From Pomacea canaliculata (Eukaryota > Mollusca > Gastropoda > Architaenioglossa > Ampullariidae), in NCBI RefSeq assembly GCF_003073045.1, contig NC_037593.1, positions 4,393,525 through 4,457,524 of the forward strand: DNA of 64,000 nucleotides, written 5' to 3'. Below are positions 38,116 through 49,800 of this stretch, one piece after another. Below the pieces are notes generated by a model that saw only the letters and a list, made by a program, of their open reading frames with translations, was not told the origin of the DNA and searched no databases. Position 1 is the stretch's first letter. Every line of letters starts with the position of its first letter. The position numbers and the translations under genes are program-made.

Positions 38116-38279
38116 GTGATGAGTTTAACTCAGGGAGACTAACAGTAGCAGTGAATGGTAGAGTCTCATTAATCATTAAGTTACAGGAACTCATGCGGTG
38201 ATGAGTTTAACTCAGGGAGACTAATAGTAGCAGTGAATGGTAGAGTCTCATTAGTCATTAAGTTACAGGAACTAATGTG
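38116..38279. repeat. Two-copy tandem duplication, 82-bp period
   Basis: The sequence starting GTGATGAGTTTAACTCAGGG at 38116 recurs at 38198 with only a few base differences (for example AACAGTAGCAG versus AATAGTAGCAG). It lies just left of the retroelement fossil. Confidence 0.9.
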
Positions 38280-38849
38280 GAGGAACAGTTATGGAAGACC
38301 CGCTGAAACAGAAGGGCCTGAGAACCTTCTTCCTACACCGGACCCACCCAGGCGTGACTGTCAACCGAGGGAGGACTGGGTAGCTCGAACCCATCAGGTT
38401 ATCCCTGGAGTTTCTTCCCTTGTGTGTCGTCGAGGAATCGAGCATCCTGTCGACTTTTCCACGAATGTCCTGGCCAAAGAGTCTGGAAGTGTCTACAAGC
38501 ATTGGTGTTTCCATGGAAATGTGTGCAGTGGTGTGTTGGTGTAGTTGCTAGTGTGACAGCGCACGTGCCTGGCAGTGATTGGGTGGAGGAAGAGCATTCC
38601 TGGCGCTGAGGTTCGTGAGAGCATCCTACATCGGGATGGCAGATGCAGATGACGGGAATTGTAAGTATTATCTTTGACTTATTCTAATTTTTCAGTGTGA
38701 CCACTAGTCATCGGACACAGTTTCATGGCGAAATCCTTTTCTTCTCATCAGCAAGTAGACAGACGTGAGGACAAATATAAGAAATTTTACATTTGTGGCG
38801 AGGAGCTAAGAATTGCGAGTTTGTGAGAATTGTTTGGTATTTGACCGTG

Positions 38850-40260
38850 TGTTGGGGCAGAGGGTTTGTGTTGTTGTGATCTGACCTGAACCTGCTTAAA
38901 AAAAACATGCCATCTGCCATTGTCCGTGACTATTGGTGACCCCGACATGAGTGCGGGGTTGTCTGTCTTGTAAACAGTTGTTGTGTGGAAGGATTGTCGT
39001 TTGAGGAGTCACGTGGTTTTTCTGTTGATGTTTATGGTTAATTTTCACGTTTTATTCCCCGTCTCCAAGTCCAGGGGTCTACGGGTCTGTAGAGTTCTAC
39101 CCGTAGTAAGGACTTAGCTTCTGTCTCTACTGTATTCTGTCTTTCTTTCCCTGCTACCTTCACCTTACCCCTGAGTGTGGTGTTTAAGAAGCTTGGTAGT
39201 GTCTGAGCGTGTGATTATCTTCCCCATTAGGTACTATATTCTATTGTTTTAAGAAAAAAATATTTGGTTGTTCCTCAAACCTATATTGAACTTTAAATCT
39301 TGATGATAAGTAGTGTTCAGATTATTACATTTAAAGAATCTGATTGCTCTTTGTGGGCTTTATTGTGTTTACTAAGACTTGGATTTGAGATGTGTGTACT
39401 CTCACTGCTTTGATTGATGATTGAGTTAAGTTGTTTCCTAAATAGCCTTGATTGAACTAGGGTTAAACCTTGAAGTGTTTACAACTATATTTGACTGAGG
39501 GATTTTTATTCCTTCTTTCATTTTGCGAATCATTGTGAAGACACGTTTTGATGCTGTGATTACATTTCTATCTGATTGTATTTGTGAGATAATTTGAGGT
39601 GAATTTATTTCATTATTATTTGCTATCTTCGTGTGCAACATGGATCCGCAGCTAGTATTTGATGTGATCTCATGTAAGAAAGAAGGCGAAATGACAGGAT
39701 TAGAAGGTAAAGCTGTGACTAGATACATAATGCAGAGTGTCGGTCGTTATAACAGAAATGCGGACAGATTAGCAAACAAACAAGCAGACAGCTTAGAAAT
39801 CGCCAAGAGAGAGAAAGCTAATAAAATTGTTAAGAAAGAGAAAGGCCTGACTGTTTAGGAGTTTGCCAGTGTGTATCTCGTACACAGGTGTCCGTCTAGT
39901 CGCCACTCGTTGCTCTAGGAGAGGGACATCGTCGGGGGTGTGGAGGGGGTGTTGGGCTCGTTAACCCCAGCGGCCCCCAGGTTAAAAGGAAGAATGTTCA
40001 AGGAAGTTTCAAGAAAGATTATTTAAGGAAGTGTAGATGTGTGTGTTAGTGTGAACCTCCCTGAACAGAATCCGACCGAGGGAGAATGTTGGGAAGTATT
40101 ACATAACGGTTGTCTAGGTAAACTGACTGACGGAGGTTGAAAGTCATCTACGACATTGATATGCTGTGTATGTTTACAGACATGTATGTGTCTTGATGTA
40201 AGTTATGTAAACTTTGTTACCACACCTTAAATAAACACGAGCTCCCGCACATCTGCCATG
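38850..40260 (+). mobile_element. Probable LTR-retroelement fossil, incomplete
   Basis: A primer-binding-site-like TGGTGACCCCGAC (38934-38946) follows an LTR-end-like CATCTGCCA. At the right, a purine-rich GAGGGAGAA is followed by a TGTTGGGAAG start (40087) and a roughly 170-bp LTR-like stretch that again ends near CATCTGCCA just before the GAT array. The element is broken: no reverse transcriptase, integrase or full gag is recognised. Family uncertain (Gypsy or BEL-like); old or heavily deleted. The left edge is a guess. Confidence 0.4.
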
Positions 40261-40931
40261 ATGATGAAGATGATAATGATTTATGATTGATGATTGATTA
40301 AAGGATGGATGATGGATAAAAGGATAGATAATAAATGGATAATAAATTAATGATTGATGGATAATAGATGTTGGATGGATGATTATTGGAAGATACTGAT
40401 TGCCGGTTATTGATGGTAATGATTATTGGTGATGATAAATGATTGATGGTTGATTGAAGAATGGATGATTGATTGGAGGATGGATTTATGATGAATGTTG
40501 GATGCTGATAGATGTTGATGGCTGATGATGGATGGATGGTGATTAATGATGATGATGATGGTTGATAATTATTGATGGTGATGATTGATGATTATGATGA
40601 ATAAAGATTATCGATGATGATGATCTATCATGATAAATGATTATCCATGATGGTTGGTAATTATTGATGGTGAAGATTGATGATTATTTATAATGAATGA
40701 AGATTATTGATGATGGTGATTAATTATTATTGATGATGAGGTAACGATGGATTATGGATGAATGATGGATGCTGATAGATGTTGATGGATGGATGGTGAT
40801 TAATGATGATGATTATTGATGATGAAGATCTATCATAATAAATGATTATTGATGAAGGTTGATAATTATTGATGGTGATGATTGATGATTATTAATGATG
40901 AATAAAGATTATTGATGATGATACATGATGA

Positions 40932-40973
<42 letters not shown>

Positions 40974-41209
40974 TATCAGGATAAATGATTATTGATGATG
41001 GTTGATAATTATTGATGGTGATGATTGATGATTTTTTATAATGAATGAAGATCATTGATGATGGTGATAAATTATAACTGATGATTATGTAATGATGGAT
41101 TATGGATGAATGATGGATGCTGATAGATGTTGATGGATGATAATGGATGGATGGTGATTAATGATGATTATCGATAATGATTAATTATTATTCATGATGA
41201 TTCATCATC
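40261..41209. repeat. GAT-type microsatellite with higher-order repeats
   Basis: Imperfect GAT/GATT/GGAT units run throughout, with one pure ATG tract at 40931-40973. A longer unit holding GATGCTGATAGATGTTGATG recurs at 40501, 40768 and 41116 (spacings 267 and 348), with shared flanks such as GATTATGGATGAATGATG. So it is a higher-order array, not plain slippage. Confidence 0.9.
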
Positions 41210-41210
41210 C

Positions 41211-43272
41211 GAAGAGCGAAGAGCGAAGAGCGAAGAGCGAAGAGCGAAGAGCGAAGAGCGAAGAGCGAGAAGAGCGAAGAGCGAAGAGCAAAGAGCAAAG
41301 AGCAAAGAGCAAAGAGCAAAGAGCAAAGAGCAAAGAGCAAAGAGCAAAGAGCAAAGAGCAAAGAGCAAAGAAGCAAAGAGAGCAAAGAGCCAAAGAGCAA
41401 TGAGCAAGAGCCAAGAGCAAAGAGCAAGAGCAAAGCCAAGAGCCAAGAGCCAAAGAGCCAAAGAAGAGCAAGAGGAGAGCAAGAGGAGCAAAGAGCCAAG
41501 AGCCAAGAGCGAAAGAGCCAAGAGCCAAGAGCAAGAGCAAGAGCCAAGAGCAACGAGCAAAGAAGCCCCAAGAGCCAAGAGCCAAGAGCCAAAGAGCCAA
41601 GAGCCAAAGAGCCAAGAGCCAAAAGAGCCAAGAGCCAAGAAGCCAAGAGCCAAGAGCAAGAGCCCAAGAGCCAAGAGCAAGAGAAGAGCCCAAGAGCCAA
41701 GAGCCAAGAGCCAAGAGCCAAGAGCCAAGAGCCAAGAGCAAAGAGCCAAAGCCAAGAGCCAAGAGCCAAGAGCCAAGAGCCAAGAGCCAAGAGCCAAGAG
41801 CCAAGAGCCAAGAGCCAAGAGCCAAGAGCAAGAGCCAAGAGCCAAGAGCCAAGAGCCAAGAGCCAAAGAGCCAAGAGCCAAGAGCCAAGAGCCAAGAGCC
41901 AAGAGCAAGAGCCAAGAGCCAAGAGCCAAGAGCCAAAGAGCCAAGAGCCAAGAGCCAAGAGCCAAGAGCCAAGAGCCAAGAGCCAAGAGCCAAGAGCCAA
42001 GAGCCAAGAGCCAAGAGCCAAGAGCCAAGAGCCAAGAGCCAAGAGCCAAAGCCAAGAACCAAGAGCCAAGAGCCCAAGAGCCAAGAGCCAAGAGCCAAGA
42101 GCCAAGAGCCAAGAGCCAAGAAGCCAAGAGCCAAGAGCCAAGAGCCAGAGCCAAGAGCCAAGAGCCAAGAGCCAAGAGCCAAGAGCCAAGAGCCAAGAGC
42201 CAAGAGCCAAGAAGCCAAGAGCCAAGAGCCAAGAGCCAAGAGCAAGAGCCAAGAGCCAAGAGCCAAGAGCAAGAGCCAAGAGCCAAGAGCCAAGAGCCAA
42301 GAGCCAAGAGCCAAGAGCCAAGAGCCAAGAGCCAAGAGCCAAGAGCCAAGAGCAAGAGCCAAGAGCAAGAGCCAAGAGCCAAGAGCCAAAGAGCCAAGAG
42401 CCAAGAGCCAAGAGCCAAGAGCCAAGAGCCAAGAGCCAAGAGCCAAGAGCCAAGAGCCAAGAGCCAAGAGCCAAGAGCAAGAGCCAAGAGCCAAGAGCCA
42501 AGAGCCAAGAGCCAAGAGCAAGAAGCCAAGAGCCAAGAGCCAAGAGCCAAGAGCCAAGAGCCAAGAGCCAAGAGCCAAGACCAAGAGCCAAGAGCCAAGA
42601 GCCCAAGAGCCAAGAGCCAAGAGCAAGAGCCAAGAGCCAAGAGCAAGAGCCAAGAGCAAGAGCAAGAGCCAAGAGCCAAGAGCCAAGAGCCAAGCAAAGA
42701 GCCAAGAGCCAAGAAGAGCCAAGAGCCAAGAGCCAAGAGCCAAGAGCCAAGAAGCCAAGAGCCAAGAGCCAAGAGCCAAGAGCCAAGAGCCAAGAGCAAG
42801 AGCCAAGCCAGCCAAGACCAAGAGCCAAGAGCAAGAGCCAAGAGCCAAGAGCCAAGAGCCAAGAGCCAAGAGCCAAGAGCCAAGAAGCCAAGAGCCAAGA
42901 GCCAAGAGCCAAGAGCCAAGAGCCAAAGAGCCAAGAGCCAAGAGCCAAGAGCAAGAGCCAACAAGAGCCAAGAGCCAAGAGCCAAGAGCCAAGAGCCAAG
43001 AGCCAAGAGCCAAGAGCCAAGAGTAAGAGCCAAGAGCCAAGAGCCAAGAAGAGCCAAGAGCCAAGAGCCAAGAGCCAAGAGAGCCAAGAGCCAAGAGCCA
43101 AGAGCCAAGAGCCAAGAAGCCAAGAGCCAAGAGCCAAGAGCCAAGAGCCAAGAGCCAAGAGCCAAGAGCAAGAGCCAAAGCCAAGAGCCCAATGAGCCAA
43201 GAGCCAAGAGCCAAGAGCCAAGAGCCAAGAGCCAAGCAGCACTTATCTCTAAGCCAAGAGCCAAGAGCCAAA
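41211..43272. repeat. 7-bp satellite, about 290 units
   Basis: The unit is C-N-AAGAG where N is G in 41211-41287, A in about 41288-41400 and C from about 41409 to the end, with scattered one-base slips. Because 7 is not a multiple of 3 and the unit has no stop on either strand, every frame reads as a 7-residue peptide repeat: KSQEPRA on plus, LGSWLLA on minus. This explains open frames of 680-780 codons on both strands; none has a start context, splice context or homology that suggests a gene. A 17-base interruption near 43234-43250 precedes the last units. Confidence 0.97.
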
Positions 43273-43635
43273 AGGGCCTGCCCAAGCCAAAGAGGCCATG
43301 CCGAGGGCCAGAGCGGGGGGTGGCCCCCGCCCAGCCGAAGCCCCCAGCTGGCCCGTGTGGTGCCAAGACGGGGGATCCCAGCCATGCCGCCCCACTGCCG
43401 AGCCCGCGCCCTATGGAGAACCGAAAGACGAACCCTTGGCCCGCCCCAGCCGAGCCCCCCGCCTGGCCTGTGGGCGTGCCAGGACGGGGGTCTGCCGCCC
43501 ATGGAAGCCCCCAGCCCTGCCTGTGTGCCAGACGGAGCCTCCTGCCCGCCCATGCGAAGACCCCAAGGGGGGTCCCTGTGGTGCCAGATGGAGGGATACC
43601 TGTCCTCCAGCCCCCTCAGTCCTCACGCGCTGCCC
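43273..43635. repeat. Diverged edge copies of the 56-bp minisatellite
   Basis: Blocks such as CTGGCCCGTGTGGTGCCAAG, GCCTGTGGGCGTGCCAGGAC and CCTGCCCGCCCATGCGAAGA match the 56-bp consensus but differ much more from it than units in the main array. They start straight after the last 7-bp units. Confidence 0.8.
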
Positions 43636-43806
43636 TTGTATATTAAGTGCCAGATTCCATGCAATGATACACTCATCACTCTGACACACACACACGCTCT
43701 CAATCATGATGTCTGTCAAGCGATCCCATCCGCCACTCACTCTGGCGCTGCCTGACCTAGGTGCCGAGATTCGGGGGGGTCGCCGCTATCTCGATCACGA
43801 CAGCAC
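43636..43806. other. Non-satellite spacer between edge copies and main array
   Basis: About 170 bases that do not match the 56-bp unit, including a short CA run and the block GTGCCGAGATTCGGGGGGGT. No coding or element signature is seen. It may be unique DNA trapped in the array. Confidence 0.6.
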
Positions 43807-46800
43807 TCACCAGCCGCCCTGTGTGCCATACGGGGGTCCGCCCGCCCCATGCCGAAGCCCCAGCCTGGCCTGTGGGTGCAGACGGGGGTGCCTGCCCGCC
43901 CCATGCGAAGCCCCAGCCTGGCCCTGTGGTGCCAGACGGGGGTCCTGCCATCGCCCCATGCGAATGCCCCAGCCTGGCCCTGTGGTGCCAGACCGGGGGG
44001 TCCTGCCCGCCCCAGAAGCCCAGCCTGGCCCTTGGTGCCAGACGGGCGGGTCCTGCCCGCCCCATGCCGAAGCCCCAGCTGCCCTGGCCCTGTGCCAGAG
44101 GGGGGTCCAGACGGGGGGTCCTGCCCGCCCCATGCGAAGCCCCCAGCCTGGCCCTGTCGCCTGCAAAGCGGGGGTCCTGCCCGCCCCATGCGAAGCCCCC
44201 CAGCTGGCCCTGTGGTGCCAGACGGGTTGGTCCTGCCCGCCCATGCCGAAGCCCCCAGCCTGGCCCTGTGGTGCCAGACGGGGGGTCCTGCCCGCCCCAT
44301 GCCGCGCGAAGCCCCAGCCTGGCCCCTGTGGTGCCAGACGGGGGTCCTGCCCCGCCCCATGCCGAAGCCCCCAGGGCCTGGCCCTGTTGGTGCCAGACGG
44401 GGGTCCTGCCCGCCCATGCGAAGCCCCCAGCCTGGCCCTGTGGGTGCAGACGGGGGGGTCCTGCCCGCCCTCATGCCGAAGCCCCCAGCCTGCCCTGTGG
44501 TGCCAGACGGGGGGTCCTGCCCGCCCCATTGCCGAAGCCCCCAGCCTGGCCCTGTGGTGCCAGACGGGGTCCTGCCCGCCCCCATGCCGAAGCCCCAGCC
44601 TGCCCTGTGGTGCCAGACGGGGGGTCCTGCCCGCCCCGATGCCGAAGCCCCAGCCATGGCCCTGTGGCTGCCAGACGGGGTCCTGCCCCCCATGCGAGCG
44701 CCACCCAGCCTTGGCCCTGCCAGACGGGGGTCCTGCCCGCCCATGCCGAAGCCCCCAGCCTGGCCCTGTGGCGTGCCAGACCGGGGGCGTCCTGCCCGCC
44801 CCATGCCGAAGCCCCCAGCCTGGCCCTGTGGTGCCAGACGGGGGTCCTGCCCGCCCCATGCCGAAGCCCCCAAGCCTGGGCCCTGTGTGTGCCAGACGGG
44901 GTCCTGCCGCCCCATGCCGAAGCCCCCAGCCTGGCCCTGTGAGTGCCAGACGGGGGTCCTGCCCGCCCCATTGCCGAATCCCCCAGCCTGGCCCTGTTTG
45001 GTTCCAGGGACGGGGGGTCCTGCCCGCCCCATGCCGAAGCCCTCAGCCGGCCCTGGGTGCCATACGGGGGTCCTGCCCGCCCCATGCGCCCCAGCCTGGC
45101 CTGTGGTGCCAGACGGGGGGTCCTGCCCGCCCCATGCCGAAGCCCCCACTGGCCTGTCGTGCCAGACGGGGTCCTGTCCCCCCATGCAAGCCCCCAGCCT
45201 GCCCTGTGGCTGCCAGACGGGGGGTCCTGCCCTCGCGAAGCCCATGGCGAAACCCCCTGCTGCCGCCCCATGCGAAGCCCCCAGCCTGGCCCTGTGGTGC
45301 CATGCCCGCCCCAATGCCCCAGCCTGGCCCTGTGGTGCCCAGCCTAGACGGGGGTGCCGCCCCAAAGGGGCCTGGGCCTGCCTGCCCCATGCCGAAGCCC
45401 CAGCCAGACGGTCCTGCTGCGAAAGCGCTGGCCCTGTGGTTTCCAGACGTGCCCGCCCATGCTCGATCCCCAGCCTGGCCTTGTGGTTCCTGGCCCCGCC
45501 CCATGCCGAAGCCCCAGCCTGTGGCCCCATGCGAACTCCCCCAGACTCCTGCACCATGCCAGACGGGGTCCCCCGCCCACCGAAGCCCCAGCCTGGCCCC
45601 TGTCTGTGCCAGACGGGGGCTGCAGCCTAAGCGCCTGGGTGGTGCCCGGGGGTCCTGGCCCTCATCCTTCCCCCCCAGCCTGGCCTCTGTGGTTGCCAGC
45701 CCCCAGCCTGGCCCTGTGGTGCCAGACGGGGGTCGCTGCCTGCCGCCCATGGGGCCCTGGCTCCAGACGGCGGGGTGCCCGCCCCATGCGAGCCCCCAGC
45801 CCCCAGCCTGGCCCTGTGGTGCCAGGACGGGGGGTCCTGCCCGTAGCCCCAAGCCTGGCCCTGTCGGTGCCAGCCGGGGGGTCCTGCCCGCCCCATGGCC
45901 CCTGTGGTGCCAGACGGGGGTCCTGCCCGCCCCATGCCGAAGCCCCCAGCCTGGCCCTGTGGTGTCCAGCGGGGGTCCTGCCCGCCATGCCGAAGCCCCA
46001 GCCTGGCCCTGGGTGCCAGACGGGGGGTCCTGCCCGCCCCATGCCAAGCCCCCCAGCTGGCCCTGTGGTGCCAGATACGGGGTGGTTCCTGCCCGCCCAT
46101 GATCGAAGCCCCCAGTGCCCTGTGGTGCCAGACGGGGGGTCCTGCCCGCCCCATGCCGAAGCCCCCAGCCTGCCCTGTGGTGCCAGACGGGGGTCCTGCC
46201 CGCCATGCCGAAGCCCCAGCCTGGCCCTGTGGTGCCAGACGGGCTTCCTGCCCCGCCCCATGCCGAAGCCCCCAGCCTGGCCCTCGTGGTGCCAGACGGG
46301 GGTCGGGGGGTCCTGCCCGCCCCCAGCCTGGCCCTTGTGGTGCCAGACGGGGGGTCCTGCCGAAGCGCCCCTGGTGCCCGCGCCAACGAAGCCCCCAGCC
46401 TGCCAACGGGGGGCCTGCCCGCCCCAAGCCCCCAGCTGCCTGTGGTGCCAGCCAGACGGGGGGTCCTGCCCGCCCCATGCCGAACCCCCATGCCTGGCAC
46501 CCAGCCTGGGTGCCAGACGGGGGGTCCTTGCCCGCCCCATGGCCCGAGCCCCCAGCCTGTGGGCCAGACGGGGGTCCTGCCCATGCCGAAGCCCCAGCTG
46601 GCCCTGGCCCTGCCAGACGGGGGCCTGCCCGCCCCATGCGAACGCCCCCAGCCTAGCGGCATACCCTGCCCCGCACCGAAGCTGGCCCTTGCCAGACGGG
46701 GGGAAGTCCTGCCCGCAGTGGCCCTGCCAGACGGGGGTCCTGCCCGCCCCATGCGAAGCCCCCAGCCTGGCCCTGTATGTGCCAGACGGGGGCCCGCCCC

Positions 46801-49800
46801 AGCGGAGAGAAGCCCCCCAGCCTGCCCTGTGGTGCCAGACGGGGGGTCCTGCCCGCCCCATTTTGCCGAAGCCCCAGCCCCAGGCCCCCTGTAGTGCTAT
46901 ACGGAGGTCCAGACGGGTGGGTCCCCCCATTGCCGAAGCCCCCAGCCTGGCCCTGTCAAGGCGCCAGACGGGGGGTCCTGCCCGCCCCATGCGAAAGCCC
47001 CCAGCCTGGCCCTGTGGTGCCAGACGGGGGTCCTGCCCGCCCCATGCCCCCAGCCTGGCCCTGTGGTGCCAGACGGGGGGTTCCTGATAGCCCCGCCCTG
47101 TGGTGCCGAAGCAGACGGGGGTCCGCCCGGCCCCAGCCGAAGCCCCCAGCCTTGCCCTGTGGTGCCAGACGGGGGTCGCCCATCGCCCCATGCCGAAGCC
47201 CCTCAGCCTGGCCCTGTGGTGCCAGACGGGGGAGTCCTATCTGCCCGCCCTCATGCCGAAGCCCCAGCCTGGCCCTGTGGTGCAGACGGGGGTCCTGCCG
47301 CCCCATGCCAGAAGCCCCCAGCCTCGCCTGTGGTGCTCAGACGGGGGGTCCTGCCCGCCCCATGCCGAAGCCCCAGCCCTGGCACTGTGGTGCAGACGGG
47401 GGGTCCTGCCCGCCCCATGCCGAAATGCCCCCAGCCTGGCCCTGCCAGACGATCCTGGCCTCGCCCATGCCGATGACTGCCCCAGACGGGGGGTGCCTGC
47501 CCGCCCATGCGAAGCGAAGCCCCCAGCCTGGCCCGTGTGTGCCAGACGAAGGGGGCCCCATGCCGAATGCCCCAGCCTGGCCCTCCGGGTGGTTGTCCAG
47601 ACGGGGGGTCCTGCCCGCCCCCATGCCGAAAAGCCCCCAGCCTTGGACCCTGTGGTTGCCAGACGGGGTGTCCTGCCCCCCCATGCCGAAACGCCCCCAG
47701 CCTGGCCCTGTTGGTGCCAGACGGGGGGTCCTGCCGCCCCATGCCGAAAGCCCCCAGCCTGGCCCTGTGGTGCCAGACGGGGGGTCCTGCCGCCCCCATG
47801 CCGAAGCCCCCAGCCTGGCCCTTTTTTGTGGTGCCAGACGGGTCCTGCCCGCCCCCCCATTTTGCCCGAAAAAGCCCCCAGGGGTGCCTGCCCCTGTTGT
47901 TCCCAGGGGGACGGGGGGTCCTGCCCGGGGGCCATGCCGAAAAAAGCCCCCCCAGCCTGGGGGGGCCCCTTTTTTTTTTGTGGTGCAGACGGGGGGTGCC
48001 CGCCCCATGCCGAAGCCCCAGCCTGGCCCTGTGGCTGCCGACGGCAGGGGTGCCCGCATGCGAATCCCAGCCTGGCCCTTGTGGTGCCAGGACGGGGGTG
48101 TTCCTGCCCGCCCCCATGCCGAAGCCCCCAGCTGGCCCTGTGTGCCAGACGGGGGGTCCTGCCGCCCCATGCCGAAGGCCCCCCGCCTGGCCCTGTGGTG
48201 CCAGACGGGGGGGTCCTTGCCCCGCCATGCCGAAGCCCCCAGCCTGGCCCTTGGTGCCAGACGGGGGGCCTGCCGCCCCATGCCAAGCCCCAAGGCCCCC
48301 AGCCTGGCCGCCTGGTGGTGTCAGACGGGGGTCTGCCCGCCCCATGCCGAAGCCCCAGCCTGGCCTGTGGTGCACCAGCGGGGGGTCTGCCCCCGCCCTC
48401 ATGCGAAGCCCCAGCTGCCTGTGGTGCAGAACGGGGGGGTCCCTGCCCGCCCCATGCGAGCCCCAGCCTGGCCTGTGGGTCAGACGGGGGGTCCTGCCGC
48501 CCCATGCGAAGCCCCAGCCTGCCCTGTGTGCCAGACGGGGGGTCTGCCGCCCATTGCCGAAGCCCCCAGCTGGCCCTGGTGACAGACGGGGTCGCCCGCC
48601 CATGCCGAAGCCCCAGCCTGGCCCTGTGGTTCCAAACGGGGGGTCCCTGCCCGCCCCATGCGAAGCCCCAGCCTGGCCCTGTGTGCCAGAGGGGGTCCTG
48701 CCTCGCCCCCAGGCGAAGCCCCAGCTGACCTGTGGTGCCAGACGGGGGGTCCTGCCCGCCCGCATGCGAAGCCCCCAGCCTGCCCTGTGGTGCCAGACGG
48801 GGGGTCCTGCCCGCCCTAATAGCCTGGAAGCCCCCAGCCTGGCCCTGTGGTGCCAGACGGGGGGTCCTGCCCGCCCATGGCCGAAGCCCCCAGCCTGGCC
48901 CTGTGGTGGCAGACGGGGGGTCCTGGACCCGCCCCATGCGAGCCCGCCAGCTGGCCCTGTGGTGCCAGACGGGGGGTCCTGCCGCCCAATTGCCGAGCCC
49001 CCAGCCTGGCCCTGTGGTGGCCAGACAGGGGGGGGTCCTGGCCCGGCCCCATGCCGAACCCCAGCTGGCCCTGTGTGCCAACGGGGGTCCTGCCCGCCCC
49101 ATGCGAAGCCCCAGCTGGCCTTGGTGGTGCAGACGGGGGGTCCTGCCCGCCCATGCCGAAGCCCAGCCTGGCCCTGTGGCTGCCAGACGGGGGGTCCTGC
49201 CGAGCCGAAGCCCAGCCTGGCCCTGTGGTGCCAGACGGGGGTCCTGCCCGCCCATGCCGAAACCCCAGCCTGGCCCTGTGGTGCCAGACGGGGGGTCCTG
49301 CCCCGCCCCATGCCGAAGCCCCCAGCCTGGCCCTGTGGTGCCAGACGGGGGTCCTGCCCGCCCCATGCCGAAGCCCCAGCCTGGCCCTGTGCGTGCCAGA
49401 CGGGGCCTGCCCCCCCCTGCCCGCCAAGCATGCCGAAGCCCCCAGCCTGGCCCTGTGGTGCCAGACGGGGGGTCCTGCCCGCCCCATGCCGAACCCCAGC
49501 CTGCCCTAGTGGTGCAGTAACGGGGGTCCTGCCCGCCCTGTGGTGCCAGACGGGGGGTGCCCAGCCCCCCCAGACGTGCGGCATCCGAGCCCCAAAAAAA
49601 AAAAACGGTAGGTCCTCCCGCCCCATGCCAATGCGAGCCTCCAGTGGTGCCAGACGCGGGGTCTGCGCCCCATGCCGAAGGCCCCCAGACCCTGTGGTCC
49701 AGACCGGTCCTGCCGCCCCATGCCCGAGCCTGACCTGAGCCAGACGTGGCCAGACGGGGGGTCCTGCCGTCCCCATGGCAAGCCCAGGCCCTCGGCTGTG

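Noticed and set aside
41188-43646. ORFs of 680-780 codons on both strands
   Set aside because: They are frames of the stop-free 7-bp satellite (and its GC-rich flank) and read the same peptide repeat in every frame.
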